A stretch of 64,000 bases of DNA from Hyphomicrobium sp. CS1BSMeth3 (GCF_900117415.1 NZ_FPEI01000004.1:682001-746000); one strand, 5' to 3'; positions 1 to 8,976 are shown, counted from the stretch's first letter. The notes: generated by a model not told the origin, from the sequence alone. Numbers and translations: made by a program.

Positions 1-191
1 CTGAAACAAGAGCCGAATTCAACCCCCGCGGCCGGGCATGGTGCTGGCATGGTTTGGATACCGGCACGCGGAACCTCGCGGGCCGGCCGGCGAATATGCG
101 CCGGGTCCCGCGATCGGGGGAGCGCCGCCGGAGCATGTCACAACCGCGCCCGGCGCGCGGCCGGCCGGGGCGGTCTGGGGCCTCCCAAAGC

Positions 192-217
192 GAATGGGCG
201 CCCTGGGGCGCCCATTC
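192..217 (-). terminator. Candidate terminator hairpin downstream of ahcY
   Basis: A perfect 11-bp inverted repeat (GAATGGGCGCC / GGCGCCCATTC, 4-nt loop) lies 38 nt past the ahcY stop codon. Read in the direction of ahcY it is followed by only a short T run (GCTTTGGG), so it is a weak match to an intrinsic terminator and could also act as a 3-prime stabiliser. Nothing else was recognised in the 1-254 stretch. Confidence 0.45.
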
Positions 218-254
218 TGGTCTCTCGGCCTGCTGCAGCCTCAGGGCGCAGCCC

Positions 255-1664
255 TCAATAGCGATAGTGATCGCCCTTGAACGGGCCTGCCTGCGTGACG
301 CCGATATAGTCGGCCTGCTCCTTCGAGAGCTTGGTCAGCTTCGCGCCCACCTTGGCGAGGTGGAGCATGGCGACCTTCTCGTCGAGGTGCTTCGGCAGCA
401 CGTACACTTCCTTCTTGTACTTGCCGTCCTTGTTGTTGGCGAAGAGCTCGATCTGGGCGAGCGTCTGGTTGGTGAACGAGGCCGACATCACGAACGAGGG
501 ATGGCCCATCGCGTTGCCGAGGTTCACGAGACGGCCCTGGCTCAGCAGGATGATGCGGTTGCCGTTCGGGAACGCGATCTCGTCGACCTGATCCTTGATG
601 TTCGTCCACTTGAAGTTCTTGAGGCCCGCGACCTGGATCTCATTGTCGAAGTGGCCGATGTTGCAGACGATCGCGCGATCCTTCATCGCGCGCATGTGCT
701 CGAGGGTGATGATGTCCTTGTTGCCGGTCGCGGTGACGTAGATGTCGGCGCGCGAGAGCGCATCCTCGATCGTCACGACCTCGTAGCCTTCCATCGCCGC
801 CTGCAGGGCGCAGATCGGATCGATCTCGGAAACGAGGACGCGGCAGCCGGCCTGGCGCAGCGATGCCGCCGAACCCTTGCCGACGTCACCGTAGCCCGCG
901 ACGAACGCGACCTTGCCCGACATCATCACGTCGGTGCCGCGGCGAATGCCGTCGACCAGCGACTCGCGGCAACCGTAGAGATTGTCGAACTTCGATTTCG
1001 TGACGCTGTCATTGACGTTGATCGCCGGCCACAGCAGCGTCCCAGCCTTCTGCATCTCGTAGAGGCGATGAACGCCCGTGGTCGTCTCCTCGGAAACGCC
1101 CTTGATGGATTTCGCGATCTCGCCGAACCAGCCCTTCGGCTTCTCCTTGAGGCAGCGATTGATCAGCGCGAACAGGATCTCTTCTTCCTCGGATCCGGCC
1201 TTGCTCAAAAAGGCGGTGTCGCCCTTCTCGGCCCGCACGCCGAGATGAATGAACAGCGTCGCGTCGCCGCCGTCATCGAGGATCATGTTCGGATAGCCGC
1301 CGCCGTGCCAGTCGAACAGCTTGGCGGTGTAGTCCCAGTACTCGACCAGCGTCTCGCCCTTAACGGCGAAGACCGGGGTGCCAGCGGCAGCGATCGCGGC
1401 AGCGGCATGGTCCTGCGTCGAATAGATGTTGCAGGAGACCCAGCGCACGTCGGCGCCAAGCGCCTTCAGCGTCTCGATGAGGACGCCCGTCTGGATGGTC
1501 ATGTGCAGCGAGCCGGCAATGCGCGCGCCCTTGAGCGGCTGCTTGGGGCCGTACTCCGCGCGCGTCGCCATCAGGCCCGGCATTTCGCTCTCGGCGATGG
1601 AGAGCTCCTTGCGGCCGAAATCTGCGAGGGCAATATCCTTGACGATGTAGTCCTTGGTGCTCAT
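255..1664 (-). CDS. ahcY: Adenosylhomocysteinase (S-adenosyl-L-homocysteine hydrolase)
   Basis: This NAD-dependent cytosolic enzyme reversibly hydrolyses S-adenosylhomocysteine to adenosine and homocysteine, removing the inhibitory product of SAM-dependent methylation. The 469-residue product has the family length. It shows the substrate-domain signature around [11 protein letters not shown] (about residues 218-228), the NAD-binding GYGDVGKG loop (about 257-264), and the C-terminal KGDHYRY ending. The ATG at 1664 gives [10 protein letters not shown] and is preceded by GAAAGG at good spacing. An in-frame upstream extension has no comparable ribosome site. It is divergent from the metallophosphoesterase-like gene. 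I saw no convincing SAH or SAM riboswitch upstream, but I did not fold the leader. Confidence 0.97.
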   Translation of the reverse strand: MSTKDYIVKDIALADFGRKELSIAESEMPGLMATRAEYGPKQPLKGARIAGSLHMTIQTGVLIETLKALGADVRWVSCNIYSTQDHAAAAIAAAGTPVFAVKGETLVEYWDYTAKLFDWHGGGYPNMILDDGGDATLFIHLGVRAEKGDTAFLSKAGSEEEEILFALINRCLKEKPKGWFGEIAKSIKGVSEETTTGVHRLYEMQKAGTLLWPAINVNDSVTKSKFDNLYGCRESLVDGIRRGTDVMMSGKVAFVAGYGDVGKGSAASLRQAGCRVLVSEIDPICALQAAMEGYEVVTIEDALSRADIYVTATGNKDIITLEHMRAMKDRAIVCNIGHFDNEIQVAGLKNFKWTNIKDQVDEIAFPNGNRIILLSQGRLVNLGNAMGHPSFVMSASFTNQTLAQIELFANNKDGKYKKEVYVLPKHLDEKVAMLHLAKVGAKLTKLSKEQADYIGVTQAGPFKGDHYRY

Positions 1665-1882
1665 GGGGCGCCTTTCTCGGCTGAGGATGGCCTGCAGACC
1701 CGGCACGGCGGCCGCACGTCAATGGCGCGGACGCGGCCTCGCGGGCATGAATGGACCGGCGTTGTATAGCGGCAGAGCCGCAGCGCCGCAAGGCGGATAT
1801 AAAGAAATCTTTATGTCTTTCTGCGGACGCTTGACGCACGCTGCGGCACGCGCCAGCCTGCTCGCCTCCCATGGAGGCCCCA

Positions 1883-2761
1883 GTGAAGCCCGAGGCGATC
1901 TCCTTCGACACGGCAAAGCCCCTCCTCGTCTTCGGGGGGCCATACTCGAACCTCGAGGCGACCGAGGCCCTGCGCCGGCGGGCCGACGTGCTCGGCATTC
2001 CGCCCGGCAATGTCATCTGCACGGGTGACATCGTCGCATACTGCGCTAGCCCCGAGGAAACAGCGCGCCTCGTGGCCGATTGGGGCTGCCACGTCATTCA
2101 AGGGAACTGCGAGCAGCAGCTTGCCGTCGCGGCGGAGGACTGCGCCTGCAATTTCGAGGACGGCACCGAATGCGCGGCCCTCGCCAAGGGCTGGTATCCC
2201 TATGCCAACACCCGCATGAGCGACCACATGCGTGCGTGGATGGGCGGCCTTCCAGGAACCCTGCATTTCGACTACGCCGGCCGCTCCTTCCGCGTCGTCC
2301 ATGGCGGCACGGCGATCGTCAATCGCTGGGTCTTCCAGTCGGAGCGCGACGTGCTCGCCGAAGAGGTTGTTCTGAGCGGAGCCGACATAACGATCGCCGG
2401 CCACTCGGGCCTCCCGTATATCGCGCGCGTCGGCCGCCGCGTCTGGTTCAATCCGGGTGTCATCGGAATGCCCGCCAACGACGGCACGGCCGAGGTCTGG
2501 TACGGCCTGATCCGCGCGATCGACGGCGGCGTTCTGCTCTCGACGCACCGCCTCGCCTACGACCACCACACGGCGGCCGCCGCCATGCGCCGCTCGGGCC
2601 ACGCGAATGGCTATGCGCGCACGCTCATTACGGGCCTCTGGCCGAGCCTCGACATCCTGCCGCCCGCCGAGCGCGAGACGACCGGCCAGCGTATTCGCCA
2701 GCGCACGATGCGCCTTGGACCACGCGCCGAAGCGTCTGCTGAGGCGGCCGCAGTCTCCTAG
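1883..2761 (+). CDS. Metallophosphoesterase-fold protein with altered metal-site motifs
   Basis: The overall layout is that of the calcineurin-like YfcE/diadenosine tetraphosphatase group: an N-terminal strand leading into SNLEA, then CTGDIVAY, QGNCEQ, VVHGG and AGHSGLP. Known members carry DxH before SNLEA and GNHD/GNHE later. Here the corresponding residues are GPY (about 19-21) and GNC, so three usual metal ligands are replaced, while GD, HGG and GH remain. It may bind fewer metals, act on another substrate or be non-catalytic. The start is chosen as GTG 1883 because GGAGG lies just upstream; the ATG at 1871 overlaps that ribosome site. Product about 292 aa, transcribed away from ahcY. Confidence 0.8.
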   Translation: MKPEAISFDTAKPLLVFGGPYSNLEATEALRRRADVLGIPPGNVICTGDIVAYCASPEETARLVADWGCHVIQGNCEQQLAVAAEDCACNFEDGTECAALAKGWYPYANTRMSDHMRAWMGGLPGTLHFDYAGRSFRVVHGGTAIVNRWVFQSERDVLAEEVVLSGADITIAGHSGLPYIARVGRRVWFNPGVIGMPANDGTAEVWYGLIRAIDGGVLLSTHRLAYDHHTAAAAMRRSGHANGYARTLITGLWPSLDILPPAERETTGQRIRQRTMRLGPRAEASAEAAAVS

Positions 2762-2793
2762 CTCGTTTCATGCTCCGTATGCTCCGGCAGCGG

Positions 2794-3390
2794 CTATTTC
2801 TTGCCCTTTGCCTTGGCCTTCTTTGCCGCCGGCTTGCGCTCGGGCAGAGCCGAAGCGATCGACGCCGTTGAGATCGGGTTCGCCACCTCCAGCTCACCGC
2901 ACTCCACCGAGCCCGTCTTGGCCCAGCGGGCGACGTCGGCGCGCATGGTGGGCGCCAGCGTCTCGGGTATGCGACGGTTCTCGGCGGCGAGGCTCGTGCC
3001 CCCGCCATCCCTGGTGATCGAGACGATGAAGACCTTGCCGCCGCGCGGGCTCGGCTGATCCGGCGTGCGGATGTGGACGGCGACCTCGGCGGCACCGCCT
3101 TCGCTCTCGGGCTCGAGCTTGCCTTCGAAGACGTAGGATTTTTCGAGCGGCTTGCCCGGGCCGAACCAGCAGGCCTTGGCCCCGCGAGCGACGCGCGAGT
3201 AGATCTCGTGCGTGGGCTCTGAATGGTTGCTGGTGTAGTTCCCGATCGAAACCGCGGTCGGCAGGCTCACCGACGATTGCAGGCTTTCCGTCTTGAGAAC
3301 GCTCGTGCCTTCGCAGCCAGCGAGCGCGACGAGGCCGAGGCCCGCGAGTGCCCCCTGCAGCACGCCAGCATTCCGCGCCCTACGCCTCAC
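2794..3390 (-). CDS. Predicted lipoprotein of unknown function
   Basis: The 198-residue product starts with an arginine-rich n-region and hydrophobic core ending in LAGC, a lipobox that makes Cys26 the likely lipidated residue. The mature part has no motif I recognise. The C terminus is lysine and alanine rich (AKKAKAKGKK), perhaps for contact with peptidoglycan, DNA or anionic surfaces. It is convergent with the preceding metallophosphoesterase-like gene (33 bp apart) and divergent from the acuI-like gene. Confidence 0.75.
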   Translation of the reverse strand: MRRRARNAGVLQGALAGLGLVALAGCEGTSVLKTESLQSSVSLPTAVSIGNYTSNHSEPTHEIYSRVARGAKACWFGPGKPLEKSYVFEGKLEPESEGGAAEVAVHIRTPDQPSPRGGKVFIVSITRDGGGTSLAAENRRIPETLAPTMRADVARWAKTGSVECGELEVANPISTASIASALPERKPAAKKAKAKGKK

Positions 3391-3600
3391 GGCGTCACCT
3401 CGCCCATCATCCGGCCGGCCTGAAATCCGGGACGACGATCCCAGAGCCGCCGCAGCCTGACAAGTGCGTCAATGCCGCTGTAGAAAACACATTTCAGGCC
3501 CTGCGGCGACCTGCAAGGCCCCGGCGTGACACAAGCTCGACAGGCGCCCGCCCGTGGCGTAAAGCCGGGGCAAGCAGAGGTCCGCGCCAGGGAGGCAGAT

Positions 3601-4587
3601 ATGTCATCGTTCAAAGGCTTGCTGTTGACGAAGGGCGATGCCGGTCCTCATGCCGCGTGGACCGAGCTGACCGATGCCGACCTCATGGACGGCGATGTGA
3701 CGGTCCGCGTGTCGCACTCCACGATCAACTACAAGGACGGCCTCGCCATTACGGGCAGGGCCCCGGTCGTGCGCCGCTGGCCGATGATCCCCGGCATCGA
3801 TTTCGCGGGCGAAGTGATCGCTTCCGGCAATCCCGCCTTCAAAGCCGGCGACAGCGTCGTATTGAACGGCTGGGGCGTCGGCGAGACGCACCTCGGCGGC
3901 TATGCGGAGCGCGCGCGTGTCAAAGCGGACTGGCTGGTGCCGCTGCCGCCCGCGTTCACGCCGGCGCAGGCCATGGCCATCGGCACGGCCGGCTACACCG
4001 CGATGCTTTGCGTGCTGGCGCTCGAGCGCAATGGCATCACGCCCGACCGCGGTCCTGTTCTCGTGACGGGTGCGGCAGGCGGCGTCGGCTCGGTGGCGAT
4101 CGCGCTCCTCGGCAAGCTCGGCTACACGGTCATCGCCTCGACGGGTCGCGCTTCGGAGGCCGAGTATCTGAAGGGCCTCGGCGCGAGCGAGGTCATCGAT
4201 CGCGCGGAGCTCTCCGGTCCCGCGCGGCCGCTCGGCAAGGAGCGATGGGCAGGCGCCGTCGACTCGGTCGGCTCGAACACGCTCGCCAATGCAATTGCCA
4301 TGACGAAGTACGATGGCTGCGTCGCCGCCTGTGGGCTCGCGCAGGGCATGGATCTGCCGTCATCCGTTGCGCCGTTCATCCTGCGCGGCGTCACGCTCGC
4401 CGGCGTCGACAGTGTCATGGCGCCGCACGCGCGCCGCCTCGATGCCTGGACACGGCTCGCGCGCGACCTCGACATCGACAAGCTCGATCAGATGGCGGTC
4501 AAGCGGCCGATCAGCGACGTGATCACCCTCGCGCCAGAGATCCTCGCCGGCAAGATCCGGGGCCGCGTGGTGCTCGAGATCGGCTAA
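3601..4587 (+). CDS. acuI: MDR-family NADPH-dependent oxidoreductase, acrylyl-CoA reductase (AcuI/YhdH) type
   Basis: A 328-residue zinc-independent medium-chain dehydrogenase/reductase. It has the N-terminal GroES-like domain with NYKDGLA (about 43-49), GIDFAGEV (about 65-72) and GYAERARV, then a Rossmann domain with TGAAGGVGS (156-164). AcuI enzymes reduce acryloyl-CoA to propionyl-CoA with NADPH, and that is the closest family by motif. A related quinone-reductase-like substrate cannot be excluded. ATG 3601 follows GGGAGG; an in-frame extension to 3526 has no better signal. The gene stands alone and is convergent with the membrane protein that follows. Confidence 0.85.
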   Translation: MSSFKGLLLTKGDAGPHAAWTELTDADLMDGDVTVRVSHSTINYKDGLAITGRAPVVRRWPMIPGIDFAGEVIASGNPAFKAGDSVVLNGWGVGETHLGGYAERARVKADWLVPLPPAFTPAQAMAIGTAGYTAMLCVLALERNGITPDRGPVLVTGAAGGVGSVAIALLGKLGYTVIASTGRASEAEYLKGLGASEVIDRAELSGPARPLGKERWAGAVDSVGSNTLANAIAMTKYDGCVAACGLAQGMDLPSSVAPFILRGVTLAGVDSVMAPHARRLDAWTRLARDLDIDKLDQMAVKRPISDVITLAPEILAGKIRGRVVLEIG

Positions 4588-4598
4588 GCGCGCGTCGC

Positions 4599-5915
4599 TC
4601 AGGAGCCCGCGATGCGGGTCCAGACGGCTGCCCAGCCGTCGGGCCCGACCATGAAGCCGGCGTTCGTCACGAAGAGCAGAACGCACAGCACGGCGAGCAC
4701 TGCTCGCTTCGCCGGAAAGTTCGACGCCGCGAATGGCACAAGCACGAACAGCCAGTGCGGAACCGTCACCGCAGGGCTGAACAGCAGCGATTCATTCGGA
4801 ATGAATATGACGAAGAATATCGCTCGCACGATCGCGTAGGCCGCAAGCGGCAACAGAAGGCCGTTCGCAGCGCCGAAGGAGGCTCCCCGCATGCCGGGCA
4901 GGAATGGCGCCACGATCAGAAGGCCGATGACGAGCATCGTCACCATCGCGATCGGCGACCAGCGGTAGGCCGCTACGCTTGGCTCGAAGTAGCCACCGAA
5001 CTGAGACCACCACAGGGCGTGCGGCGTCGGCGCAACGAGATTGAAGAAAAACCAGCTCGCGATGAAATCATGAATCTTGTCCGGGCCGTAGTTGAACCTC
5101 AGGACGTAGTCGATGAACAAAGCGAAGTGCGACTGCTCCGCCCGGCTCGTGCTTTCCGGAACAATCCAGCCATTGACGAAAATCTCGAGCACGAGCAGCG
5201 CGGCCAGGGTGACAGCCACCTGCACTGCGATCCAGCGCATCCGTGACCAAACCATCCCGCGCAGCCACGCGTCGACGGCGGGTATGGCGATGAGAAAGCC
5301 CGCAACGATCTCGTTGAAGCAGGCAACCGCCAGGATGGCGTTCAGCCCGATTGTGCGCCGTGCATTCCAGTCGTCCCGATAGAGCACGTAGACGGCGATG
5401 TACAGCGCGGACAGAGAGGCCGTGAGGATCTTCGATTCCGGTATCGCGGCGAAGTACCAGACGCCGAGCGAGCTCGCGTAAATCATCCCACCGAGCAGAC
5501 CGTAGCCGCGCGGCAGCAGGACCGTGAACGCCACGATAGCCCCTAGAACGCCGAGCGCGCCCACGGCCGCGAACATCGCCTTCAGGAGTATGTGCGGCGC
5601 GATCCAGGCCTCGAGCGGCGAAAAGAGCTTCATCCATCCGAGCCCGAGGACGACCGTCCCTGGATGGAAACGCGCAGCCGTATGGTCGTAGGCGTGGCGT
5701 GCCATCAACTCGTAGTAGTCCGGATCGGCACCGAAATAGGAAGTCCCGTCACGCGTATCGAGATAGAGGGCGGACAGCAGATAAACCACGAATGCCGCAC
5801 CGACGACGAGGAAGGCCCCGAGCGTCAGCACGCCCTGCCTCTCCTCCGTGTGGGCCGATCCGAGCGGACGCGCGGCGCTATAGGACTCGGATGCGTGGGG
5901 CGAGTATTCGCTCAT
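4599..5915 (-). CDS. Polytopic integral membrane protein of unknown function
   Basis: A product of about 438 residues with roughly ten hydrophobic segments, starting near LGAFLVVGAAFVVYLLSALY after a short hydrophilic N terminus. The first periplasmic-type loop contains the acidic and aromatic stretch SYFGADPDYYELMARHAYDH. The layout resembles GT-C-type glycosyltransferase or arabinosyltransferase-like membrane proteins, with an acidic pair in the first loop, but no defined catalytic motif was identified. That comparison is therefore inference. ATG 5915 (MSEYSPHASE) is preferred over the in-frame extension because AGGTAGAAAG precedes it. Confidence 0.7.
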   Translation of the reverse strand: MSEYSPHASESYSAARPLGSAHTEERQGVLTLGAFLVVGAAFVVYLLSALYLDTRDGTSYFGADPDYYELMARHAYDHTAARFHPGTVVLGLGWMKLFSPLEAWIAPHILLKAMFAAVGALGVLGAIVAFTVLLPRGYGLLGGMIYASSLGVWYFAAIPESKILTASLSALYIAVYVLYRDDWNARRTIGLNAILAVACFNEIVAGFLIAIPAVDAWLRGMVWSRMRWIAVQVAVTLAALLVLEIFVNGWIVPESTSRAEQSHFALFIDYVLRFNYGPDKIHDFIASWFFFNLVAPTPHALWWSQFGGYFEPSVAAYRWSPIAMVTMLVIGLLIVAPFLPGMRGASFGAANGLLLPLAAYAIVRAIFFVIFIPNESLLFSPAVTVPHWLFVLVPFAASNFPAKRAVLAVLCVLLFVTNAGFMVGPDGWAAVWTRIAGS

Positions 5916-6249
5916 TCTTTCTACCTGGCGAGTCCGGCCCCGAGGCCTATTCATCTGCGAGCAAAACAGCGCAAGGCCCCGATCGGCAATGCGACAGATG
6001 CATCCGGCACAGCGCAGGATCACCCGCGCTGGATGCACTCTGTCCGCAAAAACATGAATGCGACCCCAATGGCATAGCCAGGCGCATCGCCGCCGCGGCC
6101 CTATCCGGTAAGCCGCGGTTCACTCCTCGGTTGCAGTGACAAAGCAGCAACAGCGCGGCGAGGCCCGCGCAAGCAAAGCACCCCACTGTCACAGCGCGCG
6201 GCACACCCTTTGGGGTCGTGCCGGCAAGAAGGGATGCCGACGCGCCGAC
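5916..6249. other. Intergenic gap of 334 bp without recognised gene
   Basis: This is the divergent spacer between the membrane-protein gene and the lysozyme-domain gene, so both promoters should lie here. I found no confident promoter, RNA gene or repeat. The lysozyme frame stays open upstream to 6136, but that extension is basic and histidine rich, unlike the family, and lacks a ribosome site. Confidence 0.4.
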
Positions 6250-6978
6250 ATGCATCACAGCTATCTCGATGCCATCAAGTCCTTTGAGGGCTTCACCCCC
6301 AAAGCCCAGTGGGACTATGCCCAGTTCAGCAACGGCTATGGGACCAAGGCCCTCTATCCGGGCGAGGCCATTACGCCGGAGGAGGCCGAGAAGCGGTTCG
6401 CCGCCGAGATCGCCGCCGCGCGGAGCATCGTTGAGAAGCACGCTGCCGGCTGGGACGAGGGGACCAAGGCCGCCCTCACCTCGCTGACCTTCAATGCCGG
6501 AAGCCGCTGGATATCGAGCGGCCTCGGCGAGGCGGTGCGCAATCAGGACATCGAAGGCGTCAAGGAGCGCTTCCTTCAGTACACGAAGGCAGGCGGCGAG
6601 GTTCTTCCGGGCCTGCTCCGCCGGCGCCTCGCCGAGCTCGACTGGATCGGCGGCGGCGGCGCGCCATCAGGCGGGCCGGTCAGTCCGGCAGCAGCCACAA
6701 CCGCCCAAGTGTCGCCGCAGGCCTCGCCGGCCCCCACGGCCACCTTCATGGCCACGCGGCTCGACATTCCCCAGACCGAGGCGACCTACCGGACCCAGGC
6801 CGCAGTGACCGAGCGCGATGGGACGGCCGCGACAGGCGAGAGCCCCGAGGCGCGCTCGGCCCAGCTCTCGCTCCTCGTCACGCTGCTCTTCGATCTGCAG
6901 ATGCGCTCAGCGCTCGCCGATCCGCTCAAGTCCGGCGAGACGCGCTCCGAGCGCCAGGATCGCACGACCGCGACCTGA
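6250..6978 (+). CDS. T4-type lysozyme (GH24 muramidase) domain protein
   Basis: Residues 1-140 match the GH24 phage-type lysozyme fold. E13 in SFEGF is the likely catalytic acid and D22 follows nine residues later, as in T4 lysozyme. The NGYGT turn has serine at the place where T4-type enzymes usually have threonine. GWDEGTKAALTSLTFNAG and VLPGLLRRRLAE are typical of the rest of the fold. The C-terminal 100 residues are a proline and alanine-rich tail of unknown role. No signal peptide or N-terminal membrane segment is visible. No phage genes are nearby, and it borders a flagellar cluster whose FlgJ lacks a muramidase domain, so a role in peptidoglycan penetration is possible but unproven. 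Confidence 0.8.
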   Translation: MHHSYLDAIKSFEGFTPKAQWDYAQFSNGYGTKALYPGEAITPEEAEKRFAAEIAAARSIVEKHAAGWDEGTKAALTSLTFNAGSRWISSGLGEAVRNQDIEGVKERFLQYTKAGGEVLPGLLRRRLAELDWIGGGGAPSGGPVSPAAATTAQVSPQASPAPTATFMATRLDIPQTEATYRTQAAVTERDGTAATGESPEARSAQLSLLVTLLFDLQMRSALADPLKSGETRSERQDRTTAT

Positions 6979-7059
6979 GCTGTGCAGGATTAACTCCCGG
7001 CTAACCATGGAATGACAATTACCGCAAACTTAGCGGTTTCTAAGCCGCGGGCCGGCACT

Positions 7060-7314
7060 ATGGCCCGCATGATGGACGAACAGAAATACGAGCGCATACT
7101 TCAGCGCATTGCCCAACTCGGCACCTGGCTCGAGGAGGAGGCGCCATATGCGCTTTCCGATCAGCGCCATCTCGAGCCGCACTCGCCCGAGCAGGCATAC
7201 TGGCACCTCGGCTACCACCGAGGGCTCAGCGACATGCTGTCGTTCCTCAAAGAGAGAGTTGAAGACAGTGGGGGCACTGCCAGTTCGTCCCGCGCGGCCG
7301 GACCGGATGAATGA
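7060..7314 (+). CDS. Small conserved hypothetical protein
   Basis: A hydrophilic protein of about 84 residues rich in Glu, His and Leu (for example EQKYERILQRIAQLGTWLEEE and YWHLGYHRGLSDMLSFLKE), probably all helical. No function is recognised. The start is uncertain: ATG 7060 and ATG 7069 are equally plausible and the frame is also open from 7012. Its 3-prime end overlaps the 3-prime end of the opposite-strand gene by 68 bp. Confidence 0.55.
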   Translation: MARMMDEQKYERILQRIAQLGTWLEEEAPYALSDQRHLEPHSPEQAYWHLGYHRGLSDMLSFLKERVEDSGGTASSSRAAGPDE

Positions 7315-7591
7315 TGGTGGACGGCGGCCTGAGCTGGTGAAAGAGCGCGCACTCCTCCTCGAAGGCCTCGCGCGACCCCGGCATGACTGCAAACTTGAAC
7401 ATGGTGCTTGAGCCGATCAGCTCGCTCAGGCGCGCGCGCACGTCATAGTCGTCGCGACCGACGCTCTGCACCCGAAAACGCCCATCGCTATCCACGTAGC
7501 CGAGCGCAAATATGCCCGTCCGCCCCTTCGGCAGCACGCGCTGAAGCGCGTCGAAGGACAGTGCGTGCGGGCCTTTCAGTGAAATGCTCAT
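7247..7591 (-). CDS. Small GIY-YIG-like conserved hypothetical protein with terminal CxxC
   Basis: A 114-residue product. It has GIFALGY near residue 26, then VGRDD and RARLSELIG, which resembles the GIY...YIG-x-R pattern of the GIY-YIG fold. EECALFH and a C-terminal GTNWQCPHC follow. This arrangement occurs in an uncharacterised bacterial family; I infer a GIY-YIG-like fold and know of no assigned activity. It begins 25 bp after the stop of the fliL-like flagellar gene on the same strand, so it may be cotranscribed with the end of that operon. Confidence 0.6.
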   Translation of the reverse strand: MSISLKGPHALSFDALQRVLPKGRTGIFALGYVDSDGRFRVQSVGRDDYDVRARLSELIGSSTMFKFAVMPGSREAFEEECALFHQLRPPSTIIHPVRPRGTNWQCPHCLQLSL

Positions 7592-7616
7592 CTTCCGGTT
7601 TCCTTCGGGCCGGATA

Positions 7617-8075
7617 CTATTTCGTCTGCTGGCAGCGCACGGCGTCGTGGGCCAGGAAGTTCAAGCTCTCGACATAGATCTGCGAGATCATGGGGCGCGC
7701 GATCCGCGCATTCACCTTGGTGAGGATCCGCTCGATCAGCTTGTCGACCTCGACGATCTTCAGCGCAGCGAAGTCGAGATCCTCCTCGTTGTAGACCGAC
7801 ATGAAGATGGCCTCGCTGACGAACAGGATCAGCGTGTCCTTGTCCTTCCTCACTTCGCTCGCGGGCGCAGAGAAGGCATAGCGGCCGATCACGTAGCCCT
7901 GGATCTTGCCGCCACGGACGACAGGCACCGAGATGGGATCGATCTTCACGATCTCGGTTTTTTCGCTGGGATCTTCCTTGGCTGTCTGCGCGCCTTGGGG
8001 AATTTGCATGGCCGCGTAGCTGCCCCCGAGCGTGGCAATCACGACGACGAGGCCGAGGAGCAGCATTCGGATCAT
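7617..8075 (-). CDS. Conserved membrane-anchored protein of the flagellar operon, possibly FliL-like
   Basis: A 152-residue product with an N-terminal hydrophobic anchor (MLLLGLVVVIATLGGSYAA), a short linker and a periplasmic-type domain of strands and one long helix. The size and single-anchor layout recall FliL, but no FliL signature is clear, and a clearer FliL is encoded at 30763-31293. Its ATG overlaps the stop of the preceding flgN-like gene (ATGA), implying translational coupling and a flagellar or motor role. The C terminus contains a lone cysteine (VRCQQTK). Confidence 0.7.
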   Translation of the reverse strand: MIRMLLLGLVVVIATLGGSYAAMQIPQGAQTAKEDPSEKTEIVKIDPISVPVVRGGKIQGYVIGRYAFSAPASEVRKDKDTLILFVSEAIFMSVYNEEDLDFAALKIVEVDKLIERILTKVNARIARPMISQIYVESLNFLAHDAVRCQQTK

Positions 8076-8497
8076 GGCTGCGATCCCCGGCGGGCGATCT
8101 GGCTCGAGTAGGTGCCGTCGGCGGTCGACTGCTCGATGGCCTCGCCGATCAGCGAGGAGATCTCGTAGACCGCATCCATGTGCCGGCGCAGGAGGCGCTC
8201 ATTGGCGGCAAGTTCCGCCGACAGCGTCGCGAGCCGCTGGCGCACGCGCTCGGTCGGGATTTTGCCCTCGGCCACCTGCATGAGCTTGCCGAGCTCGAGT
8301 GCGAGATGGCTCTTTCGCGCCACAAGCGCGCTGAAATCCCCGCCCTCGGGTCGGGCGATCAGCGCCTTTTCCTCCTGCACGACCTCGCTGATCAGATCAG
8401 CGAGATGCAGGATCGCTTCCATGAGGCGGGCACTTTCGAGCGCGCCGGGATCGGCTGTCGGTGGGCGCATCGTTCTCTGCTGTTCGCGGGCGTGCAT
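8072..8497 (-). CDS. flgN: FlgN-like flagellar export chaperone
   Basis: A 141-residue, almost entirely helical, highly charged protein. Leucine-rich heptads around LMEAILHLADLISEVVQEEKALI and ERVRQRLATLSAELAANERLLRRHMDAV are characteristic of FlgN chaperones, which escort the hook-filament junction proteins FlgK and FlgL to the export gate. Those substrates are encoded earlier in the same transcription direction. The start codon shares its A with the preceding flgJ-like stop (TGATG). Assignment rests on pattern and context; ATG 8470 is an alternative start. Confidence 0.65.
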   Translation of the reverse strand: MHAREQQRTMRPPTADPGALESARLMEAILHLADLISEVVQEEKALIARPEGGDFSALVARKSHLALELGKLMQVAEGKIPTERVRQRLATLSAELAANERLLRRHMDAVYEISSLIGEAIEQSTADGTYSSQIARRGSQP

Positions 8498-8976
8498 CAG
8501 CCTGTCTCTCCGCTCGGTTCTGTCTTGTTGCTATCGGCAGCCGTCTGCGGCGCTGCCGCTGTCTTGGTCTCGTCCGGCAGCAGCCTCAGGCGGCCGCTTG
8601 CTGCAATGTGCTCGGCCAGCTTCTCGGCCATGAGCGATTGCCAGAGCTTGCCCGCCGATCCCGTGCCGAACATCTTGCTGTTCTCCTTCGGCAGCATCGA
8701 GCCGATGAAGACCTGCAACGCGAAAGCCTCGAACGATTTGCGCGCCTTTTCGGCGCCCTTGGCCTTGAAGGCTTCCGCGCCCGGAACCGTGTCCGGTCCC
8801 TTGGCGGCCTGGGCCTGCTCGGCAGCTTTCTGGATCACGGTCTCGAAAGATCCGATCTCGCCGCTGCGCTTCACGGTCGTGACGAAGTCTGCCGCGCCGG
8901 CCGGCGTGGTGGCGCGCGTTGCCCCGACATCGGCGATGCCGGCGAGCCGCGCAATTCCCTGCAGGTCTATTCCCAT
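8497..8976 (-). CDS. flgJ: FlgJ-type rod-binding protein without muramidase domain
   Basis: A 159-residue product. The second half carries the rod-binding/CheL-type pattern: KSFEAFALQVFIGSMLPKE, a glycine-rich turn, then LWQSLMAEKLAEHIAASG. This region of FlgJ caps and helps polymerise the periplasmic rod. The C-terminal muramidase domain of enteric FlgJ is absent, as is usual in alphaproteobacteria, where a separate enzyme opens the cell wall. The start MGIDLQGIARLAG at 8976 is preferred to an upstream in-frame ATG. Confidence 0.75.
   Translation of the reverse strand: MGIDLQGIARLAGIADVGATRATTPAGAADFVTTVKRSGEIGSFETVIQKAAEQAQAAKGPDTVPGAEAFKAKGAEKARKSFEAFALQVFIGSMLPKENSKMFGTGSAGKLWQSLMAEKLAEHIAASGRLRLLPDETKTAAAPQTAADSNKTEPSGETG

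Noticed and set aside
54-1769. A plus-strand open frame of about 571 codons opposite ahcY
   Set aside because: Antisense shadow of a highly conserved enzyme gene; no motif and no plausible ribosome site.
1665-1882. SAH or SAM riboswitch upstream of ahcY
   Set aside because: No recognisable conserved core was found by eye. A covariance-model search (Rfam SAH, SAM-II) would be needed to settle it.
6250-6978. Prophage remnant suggested by the T4-type lysozyme
   Set aside because: No integrase, capsid, holin, attachment repeats or composition shift are seen around it. The gene looks like a resident chromosomal gene.
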